Shown here piece after piece: positions 17,577 to 26,520 of a DNA stretch of 53,767 nucleotides. The notes under the pieces were generated by a model, which did not search any database, had not been told where the DNA came from, and worked only from the letters and a program-made list of their open reading frames with translations. Both the position numbers and the translations under genes were made by a program. Positions within the stretch are counted from its first letter, which is position 1; every line of letters starts with the position of its first letter. Origin of the DNA: Bacillus sp. ISL-7 (GTDB taxonomy: Bacteria; Bacillota; Bacilli; Bacillales_B; DSM-18226); NCBI RefSeq assembly GCF_018613065.1, contig NZ_JAGGQW010000085.1, positions 1 through 53,767 on the forward strand, written 5' to 3'.

Positions 17577-18020
17577 TTATTTTTCAGTTGCTGTATTCCC
17601 CATTGCAATAGAAATTCTATTCCAACTATTAATTTGATTAATAATTAGAACAAGGTCAACATACTGTTTCTCGTCATAGTGTTCACGTACTCGTTGATAA
17701 AGCTCATCTGGAACACGTTTTGTCGGTATTAATGTCACATGTTCAGTTAACTCTAAAGCTACTTTTTCTTCATCTGTGTAAAATGTGCACTCTTTCCAAG
17801 CACTAATACAATATAAACGTTGTTCCGTTTCTCCCATTTTTCTAGCATCTGCTGTGTGCATATTCAAACAATATGCACACCCATTTATTTGGGAAGCCCG
17901 AATTTTTATAAGTTCACGAAGTTTACGGTCTATACCTGTAGTTTTTGTAAACTTCTCCATTTCCATCATTATATTAAGTGCCTCTGGTGCTACCTTGTAA
18001 TAATCAATTCGTTGTTCCAA
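17577..18020 (-). CDS. Carboxymuconolactone decarboxylase / AhpD-like family protein
   Basis: A 147-residue protein of the CMD/AhpD fold with the redox motif C48-x-x-C51 followed by His55 (CAYCLNMHTADARK), as in alkylhydroperoxidase AhpD. Proteins of this kind reduce peroxides using the cysteine pair. The start is a TTG placed 8 bases after AGGAGG. It is a single gene, cytoplasmic, followed on its 5' side by repeat copy 18117-18220. Confidence 0.9.
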   Translation of the reverse strand: MEQRIDYYKVAPEALNIMMEMEKFTKTTGIDRKLRELIKIRASQINGCAYCLNMHTADARKMGETEQRLYCISAWKECTFYTDEEKVALELTEHVTLIPTKRVPDELYQRVREHYDEKQYVDLVLIINQINSWNRISIAMGNTATEK

Positions 18021-18116
18021 TTTAATTACCTCCTAAAAAAGTTTATTCAATAAATAATTGAATTAAAAATAGAACTTTTAACTTAAATTTGATTAATAGC
18101 TATTTCATCAGTTGTT

Positions 18117-18220
18117 CCTCTTCAATTAAACTGCCCCGATAGCACAATAAGAAAACGGGATCGCCGCAGCCATCCCATCTTTAACATATGCACCCTTTAA
18201 ATTTTTCACAATGTTTCAAA
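18117..18220 (+). repeat. GTTAG repeat, full copy
   Basis: Left arm TTCAATTAAACTGCCCCG, then ATAG, central stem GGGAT / ATCCC around CGCCGCAGCC, right arm CATATGCACCCTTTAA with a diverged tail. The middle is nearly identical to the copies at 43021, 46166 and 50748. Confidence 0.85.
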
Positions 18221-18275
18221 ATAGTTGCCTTTTAATAAAAATTATTGAGTGAGTACTTTTAATTATGTAGAATAA

Positions 18276-19256
18276 TTAGTCAATTATCAAAACAAGTTTA
18301 CCATTCCCTATACCTTTTGCTAGCTGTTCAAAGCCCTGCGACGCTTGCTGGAGCGGAAAAGTTGTGCCAATAATTGGACGAAGTGCACCACTTGTTAGCA
18401 TGCCAATTACACCATGAATGCTTTGTTCATATTCATCTTTTGGTGCGTTCCAAAGAGATGTTGCTAAAATATCACATTCCTTTTGCATTGCAAGTCGTGG
18501 ATTTATTTCTATTGAACCACGATTTCCAATAATTACTATTTTACCAAATGGTGCAATCAGCTTAAAATCTGTTTCTAAATTCTTATTTGCTAAAAACTCA
18601 ATAATTACATCAGGTCTATTGCCATCTGTTAAGTCTAGCACATCTTCAATCGTTGCTTCTGTCACATGATCAATGACAAAATCTGCACCAGCTTGCTGAA
18701 CCATTTTTTTACCCTCTGGCTTACTTGCTGTTCCAATTACTTTAGCACCGTGAGATTTCGCCATTTGCACAACCTGTAATCCAACCCCACCACTGGCTCC
18801 ATGAATAAACACGGTTTGACCAGGCTTCAGACAGGCACGTTGAAATAGTGCACGATATGCTGTTAATGCAGGTACCCCTAATGCTGCACCTTGTTCAAAA
18901 GATAGATGGTCTGGTAATGGATGAACCAATGTTGCATCACATACTACTTTTTGTGCAAATGTGCCTGTACTATAACTTCGCATTAAGGACGCAATAAATA
19001 CACGATCACCAACATGAACATTTGTGACTTCTTCTCCAATTGCCTCCACAATCCCAGCACCGTCTAAGCCTGGGGTATAAGGCAACTGAGGTATACAAAA
19101 CGCATATGTACCTGTTAATGTGTAAGTATCACTCGGATTGAAGCCCGCCGCATATAATCGAACACATACCTCTCCCTTTCCTGCTACTACATCCCCAACT
19201 TCTGTATAAACTAATTTCTCAGGTCCTCCAAATTGTGTAACTTGAATTGCTTTCAT
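18276..19256 (-). CDS. Zinc-independent MDR-family NADPH:quinone-type oxidoreductase
   Basis: A 326-residue medium-chain dehydrogenase/reductase with an N-terminal GroES-like domain (AAGFNPSDTYTL) and a Rossmann domain marked by HGASGGVGLQVVQMAKSHGA. It lacks the cysteine cluster of zinc alcohol dehydrogenases, as in quinone oxidoreductases that use NADPH on small enones and quinones. The frame is open to 19349, but the ATG at 19256 (MKAIQVTQFGG) follows GAGGAGG by 8 bases and gives the usual length. Confidence 0.92.
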   Translation of the reverse strand: MKAIQVTQFGGPEKLVYTEVGDVVAGKGEVCVRLYAAGFNPSDTYTLTGTYAFCIPQLPYTPGLDGAGIVEAIGEEVTNVHVGDRVFIASLMRSYSTGTFAQKVVCDATLVHPLPDHLSFEQGAALGVPALTAYRALFQRACLKPGQTVFIHGASGGVGLQVVQMAKSHGAKVIGTASKPEGKKMVQQAGADFVIDHVTEATIEDVLDLTDGNRPDVIIEFLANKNLETDFKLIAPFGKIVIIGNRGSIEINPRLAMQKECDILATSLWNAPKDEYEQSIHGVIGMLTSGALRPIIGTTFPLQQASQGFEQLAKGIGNGKLVLIID

Positions 19257-19382
19257 GTTACCAACCTCCTCGTAGTTATTATATATCGAAAGATTAGAAT
19301 TCACAGTAATATATAGGTTTGAATTATTAGTTCCCACAAATTCGTACATTAAATTACTACTTCCTACTCTTAAAAAACGATA

Positions 19383-19478
19383 ACTTATTCAGCTAACCTG
19401 CCACTTTAGTTCATTAAGAAAAGGCTGCCGTAATTAGCAGCCAGATTTTAAGGAAAGCCCCCTTCATCTTAAGTGAAG
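19383..19478 (+). repeat. GTTAG repeat, full but diverged copy
   Basis: Left arm with CTGCCACTTTAGTTCATTAA, central stem GGCTGC / GCAGCC with loop CGTAATTA, right arm AGGAAAGCCCCC. The right arm variant AAGGAAAGC recurs in the copy at 23474. Confidence 0.75.
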
Positions 19479-19647
19479 TTCTTAGCAATTCAGCTGTTAC
19501 ACAAAAAAGAGTTATTTTAACACTAAATAAATAAAGACAAAACACAAGGATTTCTTGGGAAACAGTCTCTAAAAATAGCACTAGCGCCGTTCCATTTTTC
19601 TGTTTTGTACATACTTTGTGATTACGAACGAAAAGAAGGCCCTGTAC

Positions 19648-19732
19648 ATGGCAGATGGTGCTTATGAAGCTGGTTTGCTCTAATCTTTGTATGTTTATAT
19701 TTCTTATCATCGCTGGAGCAGCTTGGTATTAA
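19648..19732 (+). pseudogene. YjcZ-family small sporulation protein relic
   Basis: An AAGAAGG site stands 8 bases before an ATG. The product would start MADGAYEAG but is frameshifted. After correction the rest reads LIFV, a gap, then FIFLIIAGAAWY, the hydrophobic end of the YjcZ family of about 25-30-residue spore membrane peptides. Two frame changes within 85 bases make it a relic. Confidence 0.6.
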
Positions 19733-19863
19733 AAGACCTCAATAACGGCTGGAGGTGTGCAAAACAACACACCTGTCCAATCCACTATTTTGTAAATACA
19801 TAATTCATTTCAAAAAAGACTATTAAAATGAAAAAAATAAGATCAATTAAAGGGGTTAAGTAC

Positions 19864-20328
19864 ATGATCAACGTTTTATTTGTATGCCTGGGGAATATTT
19901 GCCGTTCACCGATGGCTGAAGCTTTGTTTCGCAACTTAGTCAAAAAAGAAAATTTGACAAACAAAATCGCAGTTGATTCCGCTGCAACCAGTTCATGGCA
20001 AATCGGCTTCCCTCCGCACGAAGGAACTCTTGATATTCTGAAGAAATACAATATCTCTTCTAATGGGCTTGTTGGACGCCGACTAAAGAAAGAAGACTTT
20101 TGGAAATTCGACTATATTATCGGTATGGACGAAAGCAACATAAAAAATATTTACAGGATAACCGGCAAGCCTAATCATCCAAAGATCATTAGGCTGCTCG
20201 ACTTGACCAAATACAGGAAAGATGTCCCCGATCCATTTTATACAGGTGATTTTGATGAAACCTATCGTCTTGTTTCAGCTGGCTGCCAGGTATTACTCAA
20301 TAAAATACGCAGCGAACAAAACTTATAA
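19864..20328 (+). CDS. Low-molecular-weight protein tyrosine phosphatase
   Basis: A 154-residue phosphatase. The P-loop C8-x5-R14-S (CLGNICRSPMAEALF) is at the N-terminus, and the general-acid Asp is in DVPDPFYTGD near residue 120. It removes phosphate from phosphotyrosine (in Bacillus relatives possibly also phosphoarginine). AAAGGGG lies 8 bases before the ATG at 19864, so the upstream ATG at 19828 is not used. It is one of the few plus-strand genes in the repeat-rich region. Confidence 0.95.
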   Translation: MINVLFVCLGNICRSPMAEALFRNLVKKENLTNKIAVDSAATSSWQIGFPPHEGTLDILKKYNISSNGLVGRRLKKEDFWKFDYIIGMDESNIKNIYRITGKPNHPKIIRLLDLTKYRKDVPDPFYTGDFDETYRLVSAGCQVLLNKIRSEQNL

Positions 20329-20477
20329 CAACAAGGCATCCATCTTAATCAGACGATCAAAACAATTTCTATTTCACTGAACCAATTTTTTGAAATTGTA
20401 AATTCAGTTTACTTAACAAAAATTCCAACACAACACCGGCTTCGAGCCGAATATTGTTTGTAAATGCTTTAATGTTC

Positions 20478-20710
20478 GATCATTATCGCGTTAGTAGTCC
20501 CGGGGATGGGAGCTACTATTCTGCCAAAGTCAGTGATGTCTTCCTTTCCTAATTCGGAGATTAATATTAGTTATACTTGATGCAACTTTTCAATCTGTTA
20601 TTGGTATAGTATGGCTAAGGGAACGTCATCTTCCCAAGAGTGCAAGGGCTTTATCGATACTTTTAAGGAAGATCATCATTTATATTGTAGTTTATAACCA
20701 TGTTGGCTGA
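20478..20710 (+). pseudogene. LysR-family regulator, C-terminal fragment (frameshifted)
   Basis: Two adjoining frames encode LVVPGMGATILPKSV and then VIGIVWLRERHLPKSARALS, the typical end of a LysR effector-binding domain. There is no N-terminal HTH and at least one frameshift near 20583. It is the relic of a regulator whose targets are unknown. The rest of 20329-20967 holds only the repeat copy at 20737. Confidence 0.7.
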
Positions 20711-20736
20711 ACGGTGACTTAATCAATTTATTCACC

Positions 20737-20829
20737 ACTATTGAAGTAAACTGCCCTGTTAGTGGAACAAGAAAAAGCTGCCTAAATGACAGCTATGTTC
20801 TTAAACTCTAGCACCCGTTATCTTAAGGA
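20737..20829 (+). repeat. GTTAG repeat, full copy
   Basis: Left arm CTGCCCTGTTAGTGGAACAA, central region AGCTGCCTAAATGACAGCT (stem AGCTG / CAGCT), right arm CTAGCACCCGTTATCTTAAG. The spacing of the three parts is standard. Confidence 0.8.
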
Positions 20830-20967
20830 AAAAGAGCTACCTAGTATTCCTTTCTTTATCAAGGTTTCACAATTCCTTTTTTTTTGCAGACTTTGTCTCA
20901 TTTAACAAACTATTTTAATGATCAAGGAGACTAATCCGAAACTCATTAGATATTTCATTTCCTAATG

Positions 20968-21528
20968 CTATAACCAGTGCTTTGGATATTGCCTTGTTTG
21001 AAATAAGTTATTAAAGATGGTTGATAAAAGAACTAACAGTACAGTACAAATCACAACTGAAATAAGGAGTCCCCATCCTGCTTGAGAATTGACAGCAACA
21101 AAAGCACTAGCTGCTGCGGGAGGATGAACAGTTTTTGTAATGGTCATTATAATTAATACAATAGCTAATACAAGACCAATAGTGAATAAACTATTACCTA
21201 GTAAACTCCAAATTATAAGTGCTGAAGTGGTAGAGAATAAATGTCCTCCAATCACAGGTCGAGGCTGGGACAAGGGTCCTTTATGGGCGCCAAATACAAG
21301 TACACAACTTGCACCAAGAGGAGCTAGTACCATGGGATATCCTGAATAAACAGCTACAAAACCAATCGCAATAATAGCAATGAGTCCACCTAAAGCTGAA
21401 ATAATAGAATCAATATAATCAATGTTTGATTCTTTTCTAGCCTCCCCCTTCATTTTCTTCAAATACGCAGCTATACCTATCATTATTGGATTATTCCAAT
21501 TTTTCCTAAGACTTCTTTCAAGAACCAT
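20968..21528 (-). CDS. HPP-family integral membrane protein
   Basis: A 186-residue protein with four or five membrane helices (from about residue 45) and the signature HPPAAASAFVAV, preceded by a conserved APLGASCVLVFG segment. Members of this family have been linked to nitrite transport in chloroplasts and cyanobacteria; the role in Bacillus is not established. GGAGG lies 11 bases before the ATG at 21528. The first 40 residues are polar, and a later Met (16 or 25) could also start it. Confidence 0.88.
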   Translation of the reverse strand: MVLERSLRKNWNNPIMIGIAAYLKKMKGEARKESNIDYIDSIISALGGLIAIIAIGFVAVYSGYPMVLAPLGASCVLVFGAHKGPLSQPRPVIGGHLFSTTSALIIWSLLGNSLFTIGLVLAIVLIIMTITKTVHPPAAASAFVAVNSQAGWGLLISVVICTVLLVLLSTIFNNLFQTRQYPKHWL

Positions 21529-21710
21529 AACTAATTCTTTCCTCCAGCTTTCTAACTATTTGACAAGGAATGTCAGGATTTCTACCATACCAAATTATTT
21601 TATAGGAAAATCATGAAAATTTAAAGATATATCCGAATTTTCATTAAATAATTTCGATTCAACTCAACAAATTTCTTTGGCGTGTCTGTAGACTTTGAAG
21701 AGACTCATAC

Positions 21711-21796
21711 TCCACTAACCTACTTCTTTAGTTCAATAAGAAAAAGCCTCCAAATGGCAGCTGGATCTTCAACATTAGCACCCTTTAGTTGAACAA
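21711..21796 (+). repeat. GTTAG repeat, full copy
   Basis: Left arm CACTAACCTACTTCTTTAG, then TTCAATAAGAAAAA, central region GCCTCCAAATGGCAGC, right arm TTAGCACCCTTTAGTTGAAC. The middle resembles the copy at 43711. Confidence 0.8.
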
Positions 21797-21996
21797 GCGT
21801 TTCACTTACTATTGCATATATTTACGAACTTTACGTTATGCCTAGACCGATCATTGAAGGGAACTGTATTAATATAATACCAAAGCTACATTAAAACCAG
21901 AATGTGTCCAAGCCTCCATCAATATATATTCATGAAAGAACAATAGTTGAATATAAAAGACAGGATATTTACTTATGTGAATTGGAGGAAAAAAGA

Positions 21997-22620
21997 ATGT
22001 TTATACCTAATCCCGGTAATACAGCAATTGTCATAACGGACCCACAAAATGACTTTCTGTCCCCTGGAGGTAAAGGATACCATTTAACAAAAAAAATTAT
22101 TGAGCAGTACAACACACTTGGTAACCTTGAACTTCTATAAGTACAGCTATGAGTAAAGGATATCAACTTTTTATTTCCCCCCATTATATTTATCCGCATG
22201 ATTATAGTTGGCAATTTACTGGAACTGAACAAAAAATGTTATTAAAGCTTCAGGTATATCAAAAACAAAATGCTTATACTCCTCCTACTGTAGGAGCTGA
22301 CTGGGTTCCATCACTTAAGCCTTACATTTTAGATAAGCGAACAATCATTTCGACCGCCCATAAAATTGCTAGCCCACAGACAAATGATTTAGTTTACCAA
22401 TTACGTCAGCAAAGGAAAGAAAAGGTTATTTTGGCAGGCACCCTATCAAACGTTTGTGTGGAATCGATATGAGAGACTTAATCGAAAATGGATTCCAAAC
22501 AGCTGTTGTTTATGATGCCACCGCTACTATAAGTGATAAAGACTTTCAAGCAGCAATTACAAATTATCAGGCATTTAGCAGTGCTATGTGGTCCACTCAA
22601 CATGCGATCTCTCAATTATA
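21997..22620 (+). pseudogene. Isochorismatase-family cysteine hydrolase, broken by two frame changes
   Basis: The proper start is the ATG at 21997, 8 bases after GGAGG. Reading runs through the Asp motif (VITDPQNDFLSPGG) to a stop at 22138. It continues in another frame (SPHYIYPHDYSW, later VILAGTLSNVCVES with the nucleophile Cys) to 22472 and shifts once more into RDLIENGFQTAVVYDATA up to 22620. The pieces add up to a full-length family member of about 205 residues, so the gene was whole until recently. The original substrate cannot be named. Confidence 0.88.
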
Positions 22621-22673
22621 ATTCTATCCAGTAACTCTTCCGAGGAAATTTTATATTTTCCTTGAATGAAAAA

Positions 22674-22699
22674 GAGGAGCCAAAATGGCTCCTCAACTT
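22674..22699 (-). terminator. Convergent terminator between the two hydrolase relics
   Basis: GAGGAGCC / GGCTCCTC with loop AAAAT. On the minus strand it is followed by TTTTTC. Confidence 0.85.
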
Positions 22700-22725
22700 T
22701 TGAATCCCTTTAAAGCTAAGTTGAG

Positions 22726-23446
22726 CTATAAGCCAATAAATTGTGTCAAAAGCAGGTTAAAATTGTCACGTTCTTCCCAGAAAGAGCCATGGCCACTATA
22801 TTGAAACGGGACGAGCTGTGAATTTCTTATTTTTTGATTTAATTCCTGAGCTTGTAGAAATGGTATAACTTTGTCATGAATGCCGTGAATAATTAAAGTG
22901 GGGGCAACTATTTTTGGAAGATCTTCATGTAACTTCTCATCTCTTAATAAAACAATAACTGCCGCAGTCGACCAACCTGCAGCCTGTAATCCCATTTGGA
23001 AAAACCAGTCCGAAAAGGGACGAGTTATATACTGAAAGAAAAATCTATCTGTTACTTCCTGCATCATCTTAGGGCGGTCATTAAACGTTTCCTTAAGGAA
23101 TTTATTAGCCGTTTCTGTTGAAAAGCCTGTGGTAGCTACAGCATCAATAAGGACAAGTTTGGATACCCCGTAACCGTTGTATCTAGCCATATATCGAATC
23201 GCAATCGCTCCACCCGTAGAGTGACCCGCGAGCGTAAAATTGTCTAATTGAAGTGTACCAACTAGAGTGCGGATATCATCTGCCAGTCTGTTAAAGGTTT
23301 AGCCACTCAATGGTATATCTGAATTACCAAAGCCCCTCCAGTCTATGCCGATACAACGGTAACCCATTGCAGGAAGAACATCAAACTGATATTCGAACTG
23401 TTTATGGCTCAACGGCCAGCCATTAGTACCTATCCCAGTTGTGGGT
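22726..23446 (-). pseudogene. Alpha/beta hydrolase, broken by an in-frame stop and N-terminal loss
   Basis: The frame reads GTNGWPLSHKQFEYQFDV, PAMGYRCIGIDWRGFGNSD, a TAA at 23299-23301 where Tyr is expected, then LQLDNFTLAGHSTGGAIAIR (nucleophile Ser), HGIHDKVIPF (Asp region) and YSGHGSFWEERDNFN (His). The first strand before the oxyanion region is missing. After the stop, 154 residues remain from an internal ATG at 23190, which lack the nucleophile elbow. It resembles haloperoxidase/arylesterase-type hydrolases. Non-functional as it stands. Confidence 0.88.
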
Positions 23447-23473
23447 CAGATGAGTGTAAAAGGATATGGCTTT

Positions 23474-23563
23474 TTGAACTATCCTGCCACGTTAGCTGAA
23501 TAAGAAACAGGCTGACCCTTTGCCAGCCTGTTCTTCAAGGAAAGCACCCGTTAGCTGAATAAG
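23474..23563 (+). repeat. GTTAG repeat, full copy
   Basis: Left arm ACTATCCTGCCACGTTAG, then CTGAATAAGAAA, central stem ACAGGCTG / CAGCCTGT, right arm AAGCACCCGTTAGCTGAATA. The right arm ends 2 bases from the stop codon of the next minus-strand gene. Confidence 0.9.
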
Positions 23564-23564
23564 A

Positions 23565-24005
23565 TTATTCCTCATATAACCAATCAAAATCATCATGAAG
23601 GACATACTCTTGTTCCTCTAAAGTTAAATAATAGTTCGAACAAACAATATCTAATTCTTTATAATCAACACCGTAGTCAATGCCTAAGAATATATGCTTT
23701 AAAGATTTATTTTCCTTTGCTATTTTAGGTATCCTATCAATCACTTTCGAACTATCTAATACGGCTGAACGATAAAATTCACTCCATTCTTCCCACTCAA
23801 AACTATAAGGAAAGTTTGCATGAATAACATTTTCAAACTTCAAAATGCCTTTCTTAACACGATAGGTAAACCCGCCCGTCCTATCTGTGCGAGATATAGG
23901 CTTTAAAATTTGAAAAGAAATGCTTTTTTCTCGGTGACTAATAACTAATTCTTCAATTACGGTATCGTATAATTCTAGGTCATCTTTATCCTTATAATCT
24001 TCCAT
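23565..24005 (-). CDS. Hypothetical acidic protein, 146 residues (immunity-like size and context)
   Basis: A soluble, acidic protein rich in aromatic residues (FPYSFEWEEWSEFYRS, and the end DDFDWLYEE) with no family I can name. It has the size and charge of many toxin-immunity proteins and sits at the start of a run of recognisable ones, but that is only context. GGTGAT precedes the ATG at 24005; the ATG at 24017 lacks a binding site. The stop codon abuts the right arm of a GTTAG repeat. Confidence 0.75.
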   Translation of the reverse strand: MEDYKDKDDLELYDTVIEELVISHREKSISFQILKPISRTDRTGGFTYRVKKGILKFENVIHANFPYSFEWEEWSEFYRSAVLDSSKVIDRIPKIAKENKSLKHIFLGIDYGVDYKELDIVCSNYYLTLEEQEYVLHDDFDWLYEE

Positions 24006-24060
24006 CGGTATCACCATTTTCGTTCTTTTTATCCCTTATTCGATAAAGAAATTAATTATT

Positions 24061-24165
24061 CCTTCTTTCACTAAACTGCCCCTTTAGTTAAATAAGAGTA
24101 ATGAAAAAGGACTGGTCAAAACAGTCCAGTTGTTGTCAAAATAAAAATAATCCGTTGAATAAAGG
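24061..24165 (+). repeat. GTTAG repeat, full but diverged copy
   Basis: Left arm CACTAAACTGCCCCTTTAG, then TTAAATAAGAG, central stem AAGGACTG / CAGTCCAGTT region (GGACTG / CAGTCC, loop GTCAAAA), diverged right arm ATCCGTTGAATAAAGG. On the minus strand the stem is followed by TTTTTCATT. Confidence 0.75.
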
Positions 24166-24183
24166 AAAGCGAGTAAATGAAGA

Positions 24184-24573
24184 TCAATGAAGTATCTTCT
24201 CATTATTTTTTAAATTTACGGTTTCAGTTTTATCATTCCAAGTTATGGTTGCTGATATTTTTTCATTTTCTTGGGTAATTGAACAACCACTGCAAGAATC
24301 TTCACCTGTTACCAATACCCCATTCTCGATAGTAGTTTCACCGCCCGTTTTTCCAGTAGCAGTTTCAACAGTATATTTTATCTTTTTAGGAACTGGCTTT
24401 TCCCCGATATATCTTATTGTAACTTTTGATGATTCACTTTTCTCGTCAAACACATTTACTGAATATTTAACTTGCCAATTTTTACTTACTCCAACGAAAT
24501 TCATCAATTTATCCTCTGAACAAGCAGTTAATAAAACGGAAATAAGAGAAAACATTAAAAGCTTTTTTATCAT
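24184..24573 (-). CDS. Lipoprotein of unknown function
   Basis: A 129-residue protein with a lipoprotein signal peptide: MIKKLLMFSLISVLLTAC, with the lipobox LLTAC and acylated Cys at residue 18. The mature part is beta-rich and has a possible disulfide pair (CSGC). It would be anchored to the outer face of the membrane. AGGGAGGGGG lies just upstream of the ATG. A single gene between two repeat copies. Confidence 0.88.
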   Translation of the reverse strand: MIKKLLMFSLISVLLTACSEDKLMNFVGVSKNWQVKYSVNVFDEKSESSKVTIRYIGEKPVPKKIKYTVETATGKTGGETTIENGVLVTGEDSCSGCSITQENEKISATITWNDKTETVNLKNNEKILH

Positions 24574-24630
24574 ACAAAACCCCCTCCCTGTTATTAATTA
24601 TATATGAAGGAAATGGATTTTTCTTCCTTT

Positions 24631-24737
24631 TTCTTATTCAACTAACCTGACCGTTAGCACAAGAAGAAAAAGGACCCCAAAGCGAGATCCCCCATTCAAC
24701 TCTTGCACCCGTTAGTCTAAGTACAATGTTTCACAAA
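24631..24737 (+). repeat. GTTAG repeat, full copy with long tail
   Basis: Left arm TTCAACTAACCTGACCGTTA, central region AAAGGACCCCAAAGCGAGAT, right arm CTCTTGCACCCGTTAG and long tail TCTAAGTACAATGTTTCACA. Another right-arm-like scrap (CTCGTTAGTTTAGTATAA) lies at 24782-24800, at the 3' end of the Imm26 relic. Confidence 0.85.
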
Positions 24738-24791
24738 CTTTCATAAAAAACCTCATTAGTATTGTTTCTGAACTCCCTATCTCTCGTTAGT

Positions 24792-25631
24792 TTAGTATAA
24801 TTTCTTTTGTTCTTTTGTCAGGAGAATAGCATTACCAGGTCGGACCACATTTGGCAAAAGAAGTGAATCCATAAAGCTATCTTTAAATGTTAAATGGTTC
24901 CACGGTTTTATTGCAAAATATCCTTCAATAAAACTTTCTAAAATATATTCTTGGTAAATCTTTGAACCTACTCCAGGCTTACCACTATGTTCCAAAGGAA
25001 CATTTGATTCTTCAATTACAAATGAATGCTTACCTATTACTTTCCATTTGCCATTTTTTAAATCGTATAAATTTTTTACTGTCATAACCGATAAAACGGT
25101 TGATTGAACTATATCCTCTATTGGTTTAAGTTACCTGCTGCGGCAATCAAATATAGCACAAGTAACAGATGATTTTTTATTTTGATGCCATAATACCTGT
25201 CCATATCCAAATGTCCTATCCGATAACGGAATAGCAAAAATATCACCTTCTTGCCATTTTTGTGGTTTAGGACGTTTCCAGGTTGTCAAAACTTTTCTTG
25301 CTTCTTCAATATAATCAGAAGTTAGTTCTTGCCGAATTGGTTGTACGGCTAATTCATTTATAATAATAGCCACTTCAAGTATACTATTACCCTGTTTTGA
25401 ATTTGCATTTATAAAAACACAGCCACCTTCAGCGTCGATATTTACTTTTTTATAGGTGTCTTTATCTTTGCTTTTTAAAGTATTACGTAATTTTTCTTCA
25501 GCTTCATAATTAGTTTCTAGACCGAATTCCTCACCTAGACTTTGTGTAATCATAAAACAGGGATTAATTGCGTCAGGAAGATGAATTTTAACTATTCCAA
25601 TATCTAAAGACAAATTTTCATTATCAACCAT
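24792..25631 (-). pseudogene. Immunity protein of the Imm26 family, split by one in-frame stop
   Basis: Reading from the ATG at 25631 (GGGAGG 6 bases upstream) gives an N-terminal region of about 120 residues, then the start of Imm26 (QKWQEGDIFAIPLSDRTFGY) ending at a TAA at 25131-25133. The same frame stays open afterwards and supplies the rest of the domain (GKWKVIGKHSFVIEES, GVGSKIYQEY, PWNHLTF) down to 24792. A single nonsense change therefore separates two parts of one protein of about 280 residues. Imm26 proteins protect against polymorphic toxins. The downstream part might be translated from the ATG at 25085, but it has no good binding site. Confidence 0.85.
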
Positions 25632-25698
25632 ATTAAGCCTCCCAACACACATATACATTAAATTCTAAACATAAATAAGATGTCAAACAACAGTAGTG

Positions 25699-25800
25699 GT
25701 TGTTAAACTAACCTTCTTCGTTAGTGCAATAAAAAAAGGATTGCCGCAGCTATCCCAAACTTTAACTCTTGCACCAATTACTTTAAGTAAATTATTTCGC
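25699..25800 (+). repeat. GTTAG repeat, full copy with long tail
   Basis: Left arm TTAAACTAACCTTCTTCG with TTAGTGCAATAA, central region GGATTGCCGCAGCTATCC (stem GGAT / ATCC), right arm CTCTTGCACCAATTACTTTA and tail ending TTATTTCGC. Confidence 0.85.
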
Positions 25801-25809
25801 ATTAAGAAT

Positions 25810-25974
25810 TTATTCACAGTTTCTTTTCCGCTTAAAATTATAATAAAAACGTAAAAAGCTTATTAATAATAAACCTATTCCGAAATAAATTATTTTTTCT
25901 TGGAAAAGACCTAAAGCTAAAAAAACTATGAAGACAACCATTTCAATTAACTTTTCCTTCTTCGGTTTTTTCAT
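25810..25974 (-). CDS. Small membrane protein, 54 residues
   Basis: It starts MKKPKKEKLIEMVVFIVFLA and has two hydrophobic segments (about 11-24 and 28-44) with basic ends (FKRKRN). Its GGTGAT ribosome binding site lies over the stop codon of the upstream gene (about 9 bases between stop and ATG), so translation is probably coupled to it. Family unknown. Confidence 0.7.
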   Translation of the reverse strand: MKKPKKEKLIEMVVFIVFLALGLFQEKIIYFGIGLLLISFLRFYYNFKRKRNCE

Positions 25975-25982
25975 ATTAATAA

Positions 25983-26246
25983 TCACCATTCACCGTGCTC
26001 AGTAATAATAGGAATCTTAATCGTTTTAATATTAAAATCTATTTTGGGATTTAAGTCATATGAAGTTTTTTTAAATTCAATTATCCCTACATTGGTAATG
26101 CTAAAACGAGCTATATATTCATCATTATTATCAATAATTACAAATTCATCTTTGTTTGTAAATAAGGCAAAATTGAATTGCATTATGAGCTTCCAATCGT
26201 GGATTAAATTGTAGTTTTTATAAGGATTTATTTGTTCTTCCCCCAT
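25983..26246 (-). CDS. Hypothetical protein, 87 residues
   Basis: A soluble beta-rich protein without a recognised family (DEFVIIDNNDEYIARFSI). The binding site is AGGA, 6 bases before ATG. It is first of a two-gene unit with the small membrane protein downstream. Such pairs of a small soluble and a small membrane protein are common in this region. Confidence 0.7.
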   Translation of the reverse strand: MGEEQINPYKNYNLIHDWKLIMQFNFALFTNKDEFVIIDNNDEYIARFSITNVGIIEFKKTSYDLNPKIDFNIKTIKIPIITEHGEW

Positions 26247-26319
26247 TTTGTTTCCTACTTAAATAAACAGAACCTACGGTATCTGGCATTAAATCTTTGT
26301 ATTAGTTTACCATATATGC

Positions 26320-26460
26320 TTGTTCAGCAAACTGCTCCGTTAGTGTAAAAAAAAAGGGATAGACAAAGCCATCCCAATCTTTAACTCTTGCACCCGTTAG
26401 TTGAAAAACAAAAAAACTGCAAGCACCTAGTGATCTTTAACAATTGCACCTTTTTGTATT
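26320..26460 (+). repeat. GTTAG repeat, full copy followed by an extra half copy
   Basis: Left arm CAGCAAACTGCTCCGTTAG, central stem GGGAT / ATCCC around AGACAAAGCC, right arm CTCTTGCACCCGTTAGTTGA. About 40 bases later comes a second right-arm-like unit, ATCTTTAACAATTGCACC, so two right arms are in tandem. Confidence 0.8.
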
Positions 26461-26520
26461 TCTAATTATTAAAAAAGACAGAAAATGAACAATATTTCCT
26501 GCCTCAACCATAACATTTAT

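Noticed and set aside
17429..17611. A 60-codon plus-strand ORF ending in the CMD gene
   Set aside because: No ribosome binding site; it overlaps the 3' end of a well-supported gene on the other strand.
19414..19710. A 98-codon minus-strand ORF
   Set aside because: It runs over a repeat copy and the YjcZ relic, has no ribosome binding site, and its composition is not protein-like.
24245..24607. A 120-codon plus-strand ORF
   Set aside because: Antisense of the lipoprotein gene, which has a clear signal peptide and ribosome binding site.
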